Below are positions 33,699 through 42,387 of a stretch of DNA of 55,885 nt, piece after piece (the stretch's first letter is position 1; each line of letters opens with the position of its first letter). The notes beneath the pieces were generated by a model. That model ran no database searches, was not told the DNA's origin, and was given only the letters and a program-made list of their open reading frames with translations. This DNA is from a bacterium. GTDB taxonomy: Bacteria; UBA8248. The stretch is from contig JAJEJD010000001.1 of assembly GCA_022828125.1 (NCBI GenBank), forward strand, positions 1 to 55,885. Direction: 5' to 3'. Made by a program: the position numbers and the translations under genes.

Positions 33699-34733
33699 TC
33701 AGTCCATCACGATCGCCGCGCGGCCCGTAATCGCGCCCGCCTCCAGGCGTTCGTGCACTTTTTCGGCCTCTTCGAGCCGGTAGGTTTCCGTGACGAGGGG
33801 CCAGACTTCTCCGCGAGCGCAAAGCTCAAGTGATTCAATGATCTCCTGCTTGGTGAACGAGCGGCTGCCCATGACTTCGAGTTCCCCGTTCAGGAGGCTC
33901 CCCGCGGAGAGGCGAAACGGCTTGGGGGTGAAGCCGCCCAGCGTCACCAGGCGGCCGCCCTTGTCGAGTGCTTCGGCCGCGGCTTCGAGCGTCGTGTCCT
34001 GGGAGACGAAATCAATCGCCACGTTCACGCCCAGGCCGCCCGTAAGTTCGAGCAGCGCCTCCTTCACGTCGTCCTTCGAGGCGTCGACGGTGGCCTCCGC
34101 CCCGAGTTCTTTGCACTGGGCTAGTTTTTGCTCGGAAATGTCCACGGCGATGACGCGCGCGTTCGCCCACCGGGCGAGCATGACCATGTGAATCCCCACG
34201 CCTCCGCCCGCCCCGATGACGGCGACGGTCTCCATCGGCTCGATCCTCGCGCGGCGCACCACCTTGTAGGGGGTGACGATGGCGTCGCAGATGACGGCCA
34301 CCTCGGCGGGATGTGACTTGTAGTCCAGCCCCTCGGGAATTTGGACGTAATTCCGCGTGGGCAGGTTGATGTATTCCGCATAACCACCGTCGCGGTGCCT
34401 GCCGATGAAGCCGGCCATGTTGTCGCATATGGGTTCCCTGTTCACCCGGCACCAGCGGCAGTGGCCGCACGTGAGGTAGCAGTGGAAGGTGACGATGTCG
34501 CCCGCCTTCACGTTCGATACCCCGCCGCCCGTCTCGACGATCTCGCCCACCACCTCGTGGCCGATGATCATGGGGTAGTCGATCTCCGCGCGGCCCGCGC
34601 GCGCATGATGGATCGTGAGGCCCGAGCCGCAGGCGATGACGCGCGCGACGGCTTCGCCTTCTCCGGGCGCGGGGTCGGGCACGTCTTCAAAAGAAAATGG
34701 AGCTCCTTTTTCCCTCAATACCATGGCCTTCAT
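33699..34733 (-). CDS. Zinc-dependent MDR alcohol dehydrogenase
   Basis: 344 aa. The structural-zinc Cys set is present as CGHCRWCRVNREPIC, and the GHEVVGEIVETG segment is a classical catalytic-zinc neighbourhood. The coenzyme domain has GAGGGVGIH. Unusually, the expected CxxD/CGT loop reads ACGSGLTIHHARAG, so the first catalytic Cys is in IACGSG. GGGAGG lies before ATG 34733. The product would oxidise an alcohol or 2-hydroxyacyl compound with NAD(P). It is the first gene of the minus-strand run 34733-29786, so the promoter should lie in the 225-base divergent gap to the metalloprotease gene. Confidence 0.92.
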   Translation of the reverse strand: MKAMVLREKGAPFSFEDVPDPAPGEGEAVARVIACGSGLTIHHARAGRAEIDYPMIIGHEVVGEIVETGGGVSNVKAGDIVTFHCYLTCGHCRWCRVNREPICDNMAGFIGRHRDGGYAEYINLPTRNYVQIPEGLDYKSHPAEVAVICDAIVTPYKVVRRARIEPMETVAVIGAGGGVGIHMVMLARWANARVIAVDISEQKLAQCKELGAEATVDASKDDVKEALLELTGGLGVNVAIDFVSQDTTLEAAAEALDKGGRLVTLGGFTPKPFRLSAGSLLNGELEVMGSRSFTKQEIIESLELCARGEVWPLVTETYRLEEAEKVHERLEAGAITGRAAIVMD

Positions 34734-34958
34734 GAGAGTTTCCTCCCGAGAGGATCTTCGCGCGCGATGCAAAGACGCGAACATTTGTGATTGATGGTGA
34801 GCAATATAGCGGGAATGTCGGGAAATGACTATAGGAAGGAGCGGGAATAACGTGCAATGGAAACACGTGAAAACGCGCTGTATACTCCCTGCGTTGTTCG
34901 CCGCCTGCCCGGTCTTATCCGAAGGCCGGGAATCTTTTTCGAACGGGGAATCATAAAG

Positions 34959-36383
34959 ATGAAACTATCGGGGTGCCTCTGCGCGGCCATTTTCATCGTT
35001 GCGCCGCTGTTTGGCTGCGGCGGTGGAGGAAGCGGCGCTCCTGCCGTGCCTCCCACCCCACCTGCCCCGCCGACGGTGATGCCCGCCCCGCCAGCAGTGA
35101 TGCCGAAAGCTCCATTGCCGTCCTCCGAACGGGCGGCGCAGGCGCCTCTTTTCGATTCCGGCGGATCGCTCCATATCGGGCTGGTGGATGCGCCTCCATC
35201 CGCGCGGCTTCAAAAGACGGGCGAGCGCAATGGTGTGGAAGTCTCGCAGGGGCCGGTGCGGGACGGCTCGGGAGCTGCCGACGTCCTGGAATATCTACGG
35301 CCTGCGACGGTACATCCCGAGGTCACGGGACTCGCCACGTTTCCGCGTCCGCCGACCGTCCGCGTCGTCGAGGGCACGAGCGGGAAATACACCGGCTATG
35401 CAGTGCGCGCCGTTCAGATTATCAACGCCGCCTTGCCTCACGATGCGCGCATTGCGTTTGGTGATGCTCCAGCTCCGGACCCGGTGGACGTCGCGGACGT
35501 ACCGCGCGGGAGCATCCATATCGAATTCATACCGCAGGCGCAGTGGCCGGGGGAGGCTGATTTGGGTCGGAGAGCGGTCGGCCACACGCAATCCCGAATA
35601 ATTTACACTCCCCGTGCGCAACGGAACGAAGTCGTGGACGCCGACGCTTCTCATATATTGATCGACAGCGGGGAAGTCCGGCATTTCTCCGAAGAAAAAA
35701 CCGTCTACGTCATCGTTCACGAACTGCTCCACGCCCTGGGGTTCTCCGGCCATACCGACCCGGCGCGCTTCCCGGACGCCACCCTGAATCCGAATGTACC
35801 CAGGAACCTGCCCCCGTTCCTCCTTTCCCTGATAGATCGGGACGCGTTGTTGGCGGCGTACGAAAGATTCAGGCCCGGCGCTTTGCCGGAAGAGATAACG
35901 GCAGGGAATCTCGGGCCCTGGGATGAGACGTCGCTTCACGTCCGGGGGGATTTGGAGATTCCGGGCGGGGCGGTTTCCTTCGGCGCCGCTGTCAGGAACG
36001 GCCTGGCGCAACCCTGGGCTTCGGGGCCGGAGCCGCCGAGGGAGCTGGCGCAAAACCCGGAATTGTCGGGGAGCGCCGCCTGGAGCGGTGCATTGTTGGG
36101 GATGACGCCCTCGGGGCAGGCGGTCGTCGGCGATGCCGGCCTCACCGTCAACCTGGATGACCTGGACGGACAACTCGACTTCACCGACATGCAGTTCGAC
36201 GACGGCGGGATGTGGAGGGACGGCGACCTCGGCTACTCGGTCGAGGTGCGCGGCAACGTCTTCACTCGCTCGGGAGGCGATGCCGGGGAGGTCACGGGCG
36301 CTTTCTTCGGGTCCCGGCACGAGGGAATGGGCGGCGTTCTCGAACGCAGTGATCTCTCCGCCGGTTTCGGCGGGAAGCGGTAA
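34959..36383 (+). CDS. Lipoprotein: matrixin-like metalloprotease fused to TbpB-like barrel
   Basis: 474 aa. The lipoprotein signal ends at APLFGC (Cys20). A Pro/Ala-rich linker (~28-58) follows, then a protease domain with the metzincin zinc motif HELLHALGFSGH (H254, H258, H264; HExxHxxGxxH). A later LIDRDALLAAYERF segment resembles the region after the zinc motif in matrixin-like bacterial proteins; I did not find a classical Met-turn. From about residue 375 a TbpB-like barrel half follows, with DFTDMQF, VEVRGNVF, GEVTGAFFGSRHEGMGGVLE and the terminal AGFGGKR typical of these barrels. It is probably anchored in the outer membrane and surface-exposed. Substrate unknown. Confidence 0.8.
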   Translation: MKLSGCLCAAIFIVAPLFGCGGGGSGAPAVPPTPPAPPTVMPAPPAVMPKAPLPSSERAAQAPLFDSGGSLHIGLVDAPPSARLQKTGERNGVEVSQGPVRDGSGAADVLEYLRPATVHPEVTGLATFPRPPTVRVVEGTSGKYTGYAVRAVQIINAALPHDARIAFGDAPAPDPVDVADVPRGSIHIEFIPQAQWPGEADLGRRAVGHTQSRIIYTPRAQRNEVVDADASHILIDSGEVRHFSEEKTVYVIVHELLHALGFSGHTDPARFPDATLNPNVPRNLPPFLLSLIDRDALLAAYERFRPGALPEEITAGNLGPWDETSLHVRGDLEIPGGAVSFGAAVRNGLAQPWASGPEPPRELAQNPELSGSAAWSGALLGMTPSGQAVVGDAGLTVNLDDLDGQLDFTDMQFDDGGMWRDGDLGYSVEVRGNVFTRSGGDAGEVTGAFFGSRHEGMGGVLERSDLSAGFGGKR

Positions 36384-36803
36384 CTCCTCCTTGAAGGGAG
36401 GCCGTAGGGGCGGCCCCCCGTGGCCGCCCTTGTCATCTGGAAAACCACCCCCTACCTCCCTTGTCGGGGTTGTTGAAAAACCTCTCCCCCTCACCCTGAG
36501 TAGCGGCGAAGCCGCGTATCGAAGGGCGCATGTCCGTCCCTCGATACGGCGCGCAGGCGCGCCTACTCGGGATGAAGGAGAGTTTGTGGTTTGATGTAGT
36601 GTAGGGACAACCCTCCGTGGTTGTCCTTTGTCGGTTGTGGGACAGGCCCCCGTGCCTGTCCGTCTTGGACAATTACCGAATCCATCACCACGATTTCAAG
36701 CGGAGACATCGCATCGGGCGGGCACAGAGGCCCGCCCCTACGATAACGAAACCCGCAATCGCTCCTTCATTGGACGAGTAAGGTTCTCGCTAATCAGGGT
36801 TTT
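36384..36803. repeat. Repeat island downstream of the metalloprotease gene
   Basis: In order: GTAGGGGCGGCCCCCCGTGG...CCGCCC (36407-), a MITE fragment AACCACCCCCTACCTCCC (36441-36461), GGGGTTGTTGAAAAACC (36466-), an inverted pair of CCTGAGTAG/CGTATCGAAGG repeats (36488-36577), GTAGGGACAACCCTCCGTGG with GTTGTCC then GGGACAGGCCCCCGTGCCTG (36602-36660), a GGCGGGCACAGAGGCCCGCC palindrome (36717-36737) and TTTTTCAACAATCC (36798-). It separates two convergent genes. No gene is credible in it. Confidence 0.75.
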
Positions 36804-37730
36804 TCAACAATCCTCGATGGCGGCCAGGGATTTCGCCGCCCAGTCGCAGCCCACCTGGCTCGCCCACAGGTCCATGAGGCGCTTGGTGACGGGGCCGGGC
36901 GCGCCGTGCGTCATCGGGGTTCCGTCGATGGAGGAGACCGGGAGGATGCAGATGCTGTTCCCGGTGTGGAAGGCCTCATCCGCGATCAACAGGTCGTAGC
37001 GCGTCAAGTTGGTTTCCCGCACCGGGATGCCGAGTTCTTTCGCCATGTCGATGACGTGGGTGCGCGTGACGCCGACCAGGCAGTTGTAGTCCGTCGGGGT
37101 GAGGATTTCGCCGTCCCTCACGAAAAAGCAGTTGTAGCTCGACCCCTCGGCCACGAAGCCGTTGATGTCGAGCATGATGGGCCAGGCGCCCGCCTCGGCG
37201 GCCTGGAAGTCGGCTTGGACGTGGTTCATCTTGTTGCCCACCTTGGCGCGCGGTTCGATGCACTCCGGCGGTATGCGGCGCACGCCGGTGACGACCGAGG
37301 GCACGCCCTCCCTGTAGCCGTGGGCGTAGCGCGTATAGTCCATCGGCAGGGTGAAGATGACCACCGTGTGCGCCCCGTGCGTGTGGGTGGCTGCGGAGCT
37401 GACGCCGCCGCCCCGCGTCACCCAGTGGTTGATGCGGAACTCCTCCCCCTCGTCGTAAACGCCGCGGTTCCGTTCGATGAGTTCCATCGTGAGGGCTTCC
37501 ATCTCGTCCGCGTCCATGCCGGGGTCGAGCCGCGCGTAGCGGCACGAAAGATAGAGCCTGTCGATGTGCGCCCTCAGGTGCCAGGGCTGGCCGCCGAAGG
37601 TGCGCGATGCGTCGTACACGCCGTCGCCGTAGAGGAAGCCGCGATCCAGAATAGACACGGTCGCTTCGGATTCCGGCACGAACCGGCCCTTGACGTAAGC
37701 GATTCTCTCACTCAATTCCACATCCTCCAT
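36804..37730 (-). CDS. Class IV PLP aminotransferase (branched-chain/D-amino-acid type)
   Basis: 308 aa. The fold-type IV pattern is complete: FLYGDGVYDASRTFGG, the PLP Lys in PRAKVGNKMN (about K163), MLDINGFVAEGSSYNCFFV, and the phosphate-binding GVTRTHVIDMAKELGI. Such enzymes transaminate branched-chain amino acids, D-amino acids or release pyruvate (aminodeoxychorismate lyase); the sequence does not decide. The stop codon TGA lies inside a TTGTTGAAAAA repeat, so the last residues (EDC) are encoded by repeat sequence; the gene may have been slightly shortened or extended by repeat insertion. Confidence 0.88.
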   Translation of the reverse strand: MEDVELSERIAYVKGRFVPESEATVSILDRGFLYGDGVYDASRTFGGQPWHLRAHIDRLYLSCRYARLDPGMDADEMEALTMELIERNRGVYDEGEEFRINHWVTRGGGVSSAATHTHGAHTVVIFTLPMDYTRYAHGYREGVPSVVTGVRRIPPECIEPRAKVGNKMNHVQADFQAAEAGAWPIMLDINGFVAEGSSYNCFFVRDGEILTPTDYNCLVGVTRTHVIDMAKELGIPVRETNLTRYDLLIADEAFHTGNSICILPVSSIDGTPMTHGAPGPVTKRLMDLWASQVGCDWAAKSLAAIEDC

Positions 37731-37763
37731 GTATTCGCGTAACCGTCTCGCTCACGAATTATT

Positions 37764-38912
37764 CTATAGCAGGCCCATCGCGGCGGAACGCGCGGCGTGG
37801 CCCACCCCAAAGGCGTGGGAGAAAGCCACAATGTCGCGCGTCAGCCGCTCCATCGGCGCTTCGGTCATGTAGCCGGCGCCGCCCCATACCTCCATCGAAC
37901 GCCGCGCGACGCGCTCGCAAGATTCCGTAGCGAAGGCCTTTGCGAGAAAACTACGCCAGGGTTCCGCGTCCCCGCCTTGTTCCGCCGCCCAGGCCGACGC
38001 CTGGAGGCTCCTCCTGGCGGCGTCGAGTTCCATGAGGTTATCACAAAGCATGTAGCCCACCGTCTGGTGCTCGATGATGGGTTTCCCCCCCTGCACACGC
38101 TCGCGCGCATGCTCATGCGCGTGCTCATGCGATTTTCTCGACGTACCGACCGCCGCCGCCGCCGGGAGGATGCGGACGGCGTGCGTAGCGTCGTTCCACT
38201 TCCCTTCCGCGCAATCGAGCGAACAGCCGAGCTTCGCATTATCGAAGCGCAGGTCGACATCCTGGCAGGCGCGCATCCCGATGGGATCATGGTAACGGTC
38301 AATTTCGATTCCTGCGCCGTCGCGGTTTTCCAGGAGAAATATACGTCGCTCGTTCTCATTCGTAGAATCCGATTCGAGGAGAAAAATACCGGCGGCCGCG
38401 CCGTTCAGCACGCGCCGCGCGCCGCCGTTAAGACGCAGGCCCTCGCCGTCGCGCGCGATAGACGCGCCCTGGAGCGCATCGGACGGATACGGGCTCTTAT
38501 CCTCGGACGCGGGCGTGTCGCCGATTTTCAGGTGGGCAAGGTGCGACGCGCTTGAGCTGGTGAAATTTTCCGCGAACGCCGCAAATCCCGACTCGTCCCA
38601 CAGGCGGGATACGGCGTCTGCGAGCGCCCAGTCCTGCGCGTAGATGACGCCGACGCCCAAATCCCCCCAGCCGAGTTCCTCCGCCACGAAGCACAGGCTC
38701 AAAAGATCGGCGCCCCCTCCGCCCCGGGCTTCCGGGATGGGCAGGGTGCGCAGGCCCAGGGCGTCGCCTTTTTCCAGGATTTCACCAGGAAAGCGGTTTT
38801 CCGGACTTTTTTCCTGATCGAGCGCATCCGTGCGCGGGGCGATTTCCTGACGCGCGAAATCACGCGCCAGACCCTGAAGCGCGATAGTAGCCTCTGAGGG
38901 AGCGAAATCCAT
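37764..38912 (-). CDS. Acyl-CoA-dehydrogenase-like flavoprotein (2 of 3), divergent
   Basis: 382 aa. ACAD layout is retained at both ends (LPIPEARGGGGADLLSLCFVAEELGWGDLGVG; EHQTVGYMLCDNLMELDAARR; MEVWGGAGYMTEAPMERLTRD). The middle is eroded: the substrate loop that should read xTEPxxGSD is replaced by KIGDTPASEDKSP, and a His-rich HEHAHEHAR stretch occurs near residue 260. The YEGT site reads AFGV, so the catalytic Glu is missing. It may be an inactive or structural partner, as in heteromeric ACADs. It is 33 bases upstream of the aminotransferase gene and its stop precedes the latter's start. Confidence 0.82.
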   Translation of the reverse strand: MDFAPSEATIALQGLARDFARQEIAPRTDALDQEKSPENRFPGEILEKGDALGLRTLPIPEARGGGGADLLSLCFVAEELGWGDLGVGVIYAQDWALADAVSRLWDESGFAAFAENFTSSSASHLAHLKIGDTPASEDKSPYPSDALQGASIARDGEGLRLNGGARRVLNGAAAGIFLLESDSTNENERRIFLLENRDGAGIEIDRYHDPIGMRACQDVDLRFDNAKLGCSLDCAEGKWNDATHAVRILPAAAAVGTSRKSHEHAHEHARERVQGGKPIIEHQTVGYMLCDNLMELDAARRSLQASAWAAEQGGDAEPWRSFLAKAFATESCERVARRSMEVWGGAGYMTEAPMERLTRDIVAFSHAFGVGHAARSAAMGLL

Positions 38913-38949
38913 GCGTCGAACCCTTGTGAACGCGGGAGCGGCCCGGGGG

Positions 38950-39918
38950 CTAGTCGATGAGGCCCACGCTCTTCAAGTCCGAGGTCAGTTCCGCTTTCTC
39001 GTCCGCCCTCAGGGGGATCATCGGCGCGCGCGAGGGTCCGCCGTGCATGCCCATCAGGTCCATCCAGTCCTTGAGCGCGGCGATGGGGAACGCGCCCCGC
39101 GCCCAGGGCTCCCACAGCCATTTGTCGGCCACGCGGCGAATCGGGTTCATGGACTCGCGCGCGGTCCAGGCTTCCTCGAGGTTCCCCTCGTCGATCAGGT
39201 CAGTGTATTTCTGCATGCACAGGTTGCCGGTGCGCTGCAGGAGGAACGGGTCGGGGCCGCTCATGTAGGTCTGCTGCTTGTGGTAGGCGCGGTTGAAGAA
39301 CCACTGGGTCTCCATCGGGTCGCTCACGACGATGTCCTCTCCGACGGCTTCGCGCACCTCGTCGCAGTGATACTTGGGCTGCGCGTTCTTGATGCAGCAG
39401 AGGTTCTCGTTATCGTCGACGATCTGGCGGACCAGCGTCGGCGAGAGGGAATAGCCCGCACCCGCCGTGTTGAACAGGGACACGCCGATATCCACGTTGC
39501 TGCAGAATTCCTTGAAAAACGCGCGGACGCGCTCGGGAATCCCCTGCGCGCCGAGGTATGGGTTCGCGAGAATTGCGTAAGTCGCGCCCGCCTCAATCGC
39601 CGCGTTGGTGAGTTCGATGGCTTCTTTGGCCGAGGTGTGGCCGGTGTGCGCGATGATGGGCACGTCTCCCGCCTCGTCGCAGGCGATCTCCTGGCCGCGC
39701 AGGCGTTCTTCTTTCGTTAAACACCAGAATTCGCCGATCATCCCGCCGACGAAAAACCCCTTGATATCCAGGTCGTCGATGTAGTGGCGGATGTCGGCCC
39801 GCAGGCCCGCCTCGTCGATGTTGTCGTTCTCATCGAAGGGGTATGGGATAGCGGCCCAGATTCCCTGCATGTTCTCCTTGCAGTAGGCGCGTGAGTCCGA
39901 TTTCTTGTATGCGGGCAT
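38950..39918 (-). CDS. DapA-family protein with altered active site
   Basis: 322 aa TIM barrel of the DapA/NAL family. The Schiff-base Lys177 is present in CCIKNAQ, but the Tyr of the YNxP motif is Phe149 (SLFNTAG), and the GTTGE loop reads GGMIGEFW. Loss of that Tyr hydroxyl removes the usual proton relay, so the reaction is probably not DHDPS itself; hydratases, aldolases and decarboxylases in the family show such changes. ATG 39918 follows AAGGAG by six bases. It lies between two ACAD-like genes on the same strand, 37 and 52 bases from them, so an operon is likely. Confidence 0.87.
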   Translation of the reverse strand: MPAYKKSDSRAYCKENMQGIWAAIPYPFDENDNIDEAGLRADIRHYIDDLDIKGFFVGGMIGEFWCLTKEERLRGQEIACDEAGDVPIIAHTGHTSAKEAIELTNAAIEAGATYAILANPYLGAQGIPERVRAFFKEFCSNVDIGVSLFNTAGAGYSLSPTLVRQIVDDNENLCCIKNAQPKYHCDEVREAVGEDIVVSDPMETQWFFNRAYHKQQTYMSGPDPFLLQRTGNLCMQKYTDLIDEGNLEEAWTARESMNPIRRVADKWLWEPWARGAFPIAALKDWMDLMGMHGGPSRAPMIPLRADEKAELTSDLKSVGLID

Positions 39919-39970
39919 TGAATTCTCCTTTTCCTTCTCGGGTTTAGACAAGAATGTCATCGGTTTCAGT

Positions 39971-41149
39971 TTACCATTCATCCACGCCGGCGGGGGCGAG
40001 CAGCGGCGCGGCCTTGAGCTTGACCGCCTCGTTCGTACCGAAGCCGTGCAGGTAGCTCAGCACGTCGCGCCAGCACTTCTCGGGCGTCGGCCTGTCGTCG
40101 TGCCATGTCGCGCCCGTCCTCCCCCAGATCTCCATCGCGGTGCGGCAGACCTTGATGCCGGCTTCGGAGGCGAACACCTTGGACATCAGGCGGCGCTTCG
40201 AATCGTCCGTCGGCTTCTCCGCATGCCATGCCGCAGAATACAGGTAGGTTCGCGCCGCTTCAATCAGCATATACATTTCCGTGAGCGCCATCTGCGCCCA
40301 CTGCTCGTCCGCGGCGCCGTTCTCCTGCGCCGCCGTCCGCGCGAGATCGTACGCGAGGCGCGAGGGGCCCATCACCGGGATGAGCGCGCCGCTCACCATG
40401 CGCTTCAGGATGGAGAGGCCGCCGTTCCACTCGCCGAAGAGGTTGTGCGCGGGCACGCGGCAGTTCCTGAGCACGAGTTCGCCGTTTTGGAGGAGCCGCC
40501 TGCCGAGTTTCGAGTGGGCCTCACCGATCTCGAAACCCTCCGTGTCGCGCGGCACGAGGAAGCAGGTGAGTCCCTCGCTCATCTTCTTGTCCGGCGCGGT
40601 GCGCGCGAAGATGAAGTAATACTTGGCAAGGCCGCCGTTCGAGATATAGTGCTTCGTGCCGTTCAGGATGTAGAAATCGCCCTCCCGCTTCGCCGTCATG
40701 CGCGGGCCTGCGCCCGGTTCGTCGTGCATGAGGAAGGTGTCGGTCCCGCTCTGGGGCTCCGTGGTGGCGAGGGCGAGCAATGCCCTCGGGTCGTTCATGA
40801 AGTCTTCCAGGTACAAGTCACGCTGGGTCTGTGTGGTCTCGACCGTGAGTAGTTGCGTGAACTTGTAGGTCTGATCCATCGAGACGGCGACGCCCAGATC
40901 GCCGTAGGCGATCTCTTCGGCCACCATGGCCTGCACGAGATGGCGCGCGCCGAAGCCGCCGAATTTCCCGGGCACGGTGAGCGTTCTGAGACCTGCGGCG
41001 TCCAATTTGTCCGCGATATGCCAGGGATAGGCCTCGCCGGGCGCGTAGTTCCTGTCCCTCGCCGCGGCGATAGGGAGGATGTCCTCACGGGCGATTTTGC
41101 GCGCGCGGCGCACCATCTCTGATTCTTCGGGGGTCAGGTCCGGCATCAT
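39971..41149 (-). CDS. Acyl-CoA-dehydrogenase-like flavoprotein (3 of 3)
   Basis: 392 aa from ATG 41149; the frame opens at TTG 41182 without a ribosome-binding site, while an AGAAGGA stands before 41149. The ACAD motifs are LATTEPQSGTDTF, NGTKHYISNGGLAKYYFI and MEIWGRTGATWHDDRPTPEKCWRD. The catalytic site region reads GFGTNEA instead of YEGTSE, so the usual Glu is Phe; the alternative position is Met by hand alignment. The insertion WHDDRPT near residue 360 sets it apart from the other two. First gene of the minus-strand run 41149-36804. Confidence 0.88.
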   Translation of the reverse strand: MMPDLTPEESEMVRRARKIAREDILPIAAARDRNYAPGEAYPWHIADKLDAAGLRTLTVPGKFGGFGARHLVQAMVAEEIAYGDLGVAVSMDQTYKFTQLLTVETTQTQRDLYLEDFMNDPRALLALATTEPQSGTDTFLMHDEPGAGPRMTAKREGDFYILNGTKHYISNGGLAKYYFIFARTAPDKKMSEGLTCFLVPRDTEGFEIGEAHSKLGRRLLQNGELVLRNCRVPAHNLFGEWNGGLSILKRMVSGALIPVMGPSRLAYDLARTAAQENGAADEQWAQMALTEMYMLIEAARTYLYSAAWHAEKPTDDSKRRLMSKVFASEAGIKVCRTAMEIWGRTGATWHDDRPTPEKCWRDVLSYLHGFGTNEAVKLKAAPLLAPAGVDEW

Positions 41150-41317
41150 GGCGGAGAAGGCATCCTTCTGGAAGCGAGGCAAGTCGATAGTGATTTACCC
41201 GATTCCATAGCACTACTTGAGACGCTATGTTCTGTCAATCATATTGGGGTATACCGTGAGGGGAGAAACCCCGAATCCAGGAGGCTTTGCGGACTTAAGC
41301 GAGCGGAGCGTGTGCGC

Positions 41318-42280
41318 ATGAAAATCGTGATTCCGGATGACTACGAGGGCAACTTCACGGACTCGACCCAGCTCGCGCGCTTGGAGAATCTGGGCGAGGT
41401 GGCCCATTTCACCGAACGGCCTGCGAATGAAGAGGAGATGGCCGATCGTATCGCCGATGCGGAGGTCATCCTCACCGTGCGCTACCAGACGGACTTCAAG
41501 ACCACCGCCCTGCTCGATGCCGTCTCTAAGCTGCGTTTCATTTCCGTATGGGGCACGCGCCCCCGAGCGGTGGACATGAAGCGCGCGCGTGAGCGGGGCG
41601 TATCCGTATCCGTGACGCCGGGCGCGGGGAGCCCCTCGGTGGCCGAGCACACGATGATGATGGTATTGGCCCTGGCGAAGCGGCTGCCCTATCAGGGATC
41701 CGCCATGCGGTCGGGGGCGTGGGAGCGCGTGCAGGGCGTGGAGCTTCTCGGCAAGACGCTCTCCGTCATCGGCTTCGGGCACATCGGGAGCAAGGTCGTC
41801 CCCATGGCGCGGGGCTTCGGGATGGAGGTGCTCGCGTGGTCCAGGCACATGACGCCCGAGCGCGCGGCTGGCGTCGGTGCGCGGGCGGCGACGCTCGATG
41901 ATTGCATGCGCGCAGATTTCGTGACGATTCAGCTTCACGTGACGCCCGAGACGAGGGGAATCATCTCGCGCGAGCGCATCGCGGGGATGAAGTCCACCGC
42001 GTTCTTGATAAACACCTCGCGCGCTGCGCTTGTAGACATGGGGGCGCTGCTCGAAGCGCTGCGGGAAAAGAGGATCGCGGGCGCCGGCCTCGACGTGTTC
42101 GAGCCCGAAGAGCCATTGCCAGGGGATTCGCCGTTCCGAACGCTCGACAACGTGATCCTCACCCCCCACGTCGCCGCGCACACCGAAGGAGCCGTGGAGC
42201 GCGAGGCGCGCATAGCGGTGGACAACGTGGAGGCTTATCTACGGGGAAACCCGCAGAACCTGGTGTTCGAGGACGCCTAG
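41318..42280 (+). CDS. D-isomer-specific 2-hydroxyacid dehydrogenase (1 of 2)
   Basis: 320 aa. The NAD-binding GFGHIGSK is near residue 155 and the catalytic trio is visible: Arg in NTSRAALVD, Glu in FEPEEP, His in TPHVAAHT. It reduces a 2-oxo acid to a D-2-hydroxy acid or the reverse. GTG 41312 would add two residues, but ATG 41318 has GGAG at a better distance. A second member of the family at 51428 shares little beyond the motifs. It diverges from the ACAD operon. Confidence 0.92.
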   Translation: MKIVIPDDYEGNFTDSTQLARLENLGEVAHFTERPANEEEMADRIADAEVILTVRYQTDFKTTALLDAVSKLRFISVWGTRPRAVDMKRARERGVSVSVTPGAGSPSVAEHTMMMVLALAKRLPYQGSAMRSGAWERVQGVELLGKTLSVIGFGHIGSKVVPMARGFGMEVLAWSRHMTPERAAGVGARAATLDDCMRADFVTIQLHVTPETRGIISRERIAGMKSTAFLINTSRAALVDMGALLEALREKRIAGAGLDVFEPEEPLPGDSPFRTLDNVILTPHVAAHTEGAVEREARIAVDNVEAYLRGNPQNLVFEDA

Positions 42281-42387
42281 ATATTCACGGGAGAGGTATT
42301 TTCAGTCATACGCAGAAATTAGAATGACTTATCGTAACGTGAAGAAAACTTAAGGTTTCATACTTTTATCCAAAGAGAGGGAAAAAG

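Noticed and set aside
41150-41182. TTG start of the third ACAD-like gene at 41182
   Set aside because: No ribosome-binding site precedes it, and the added residues lie outside the conserved fold; ATG 41149 is more likely.
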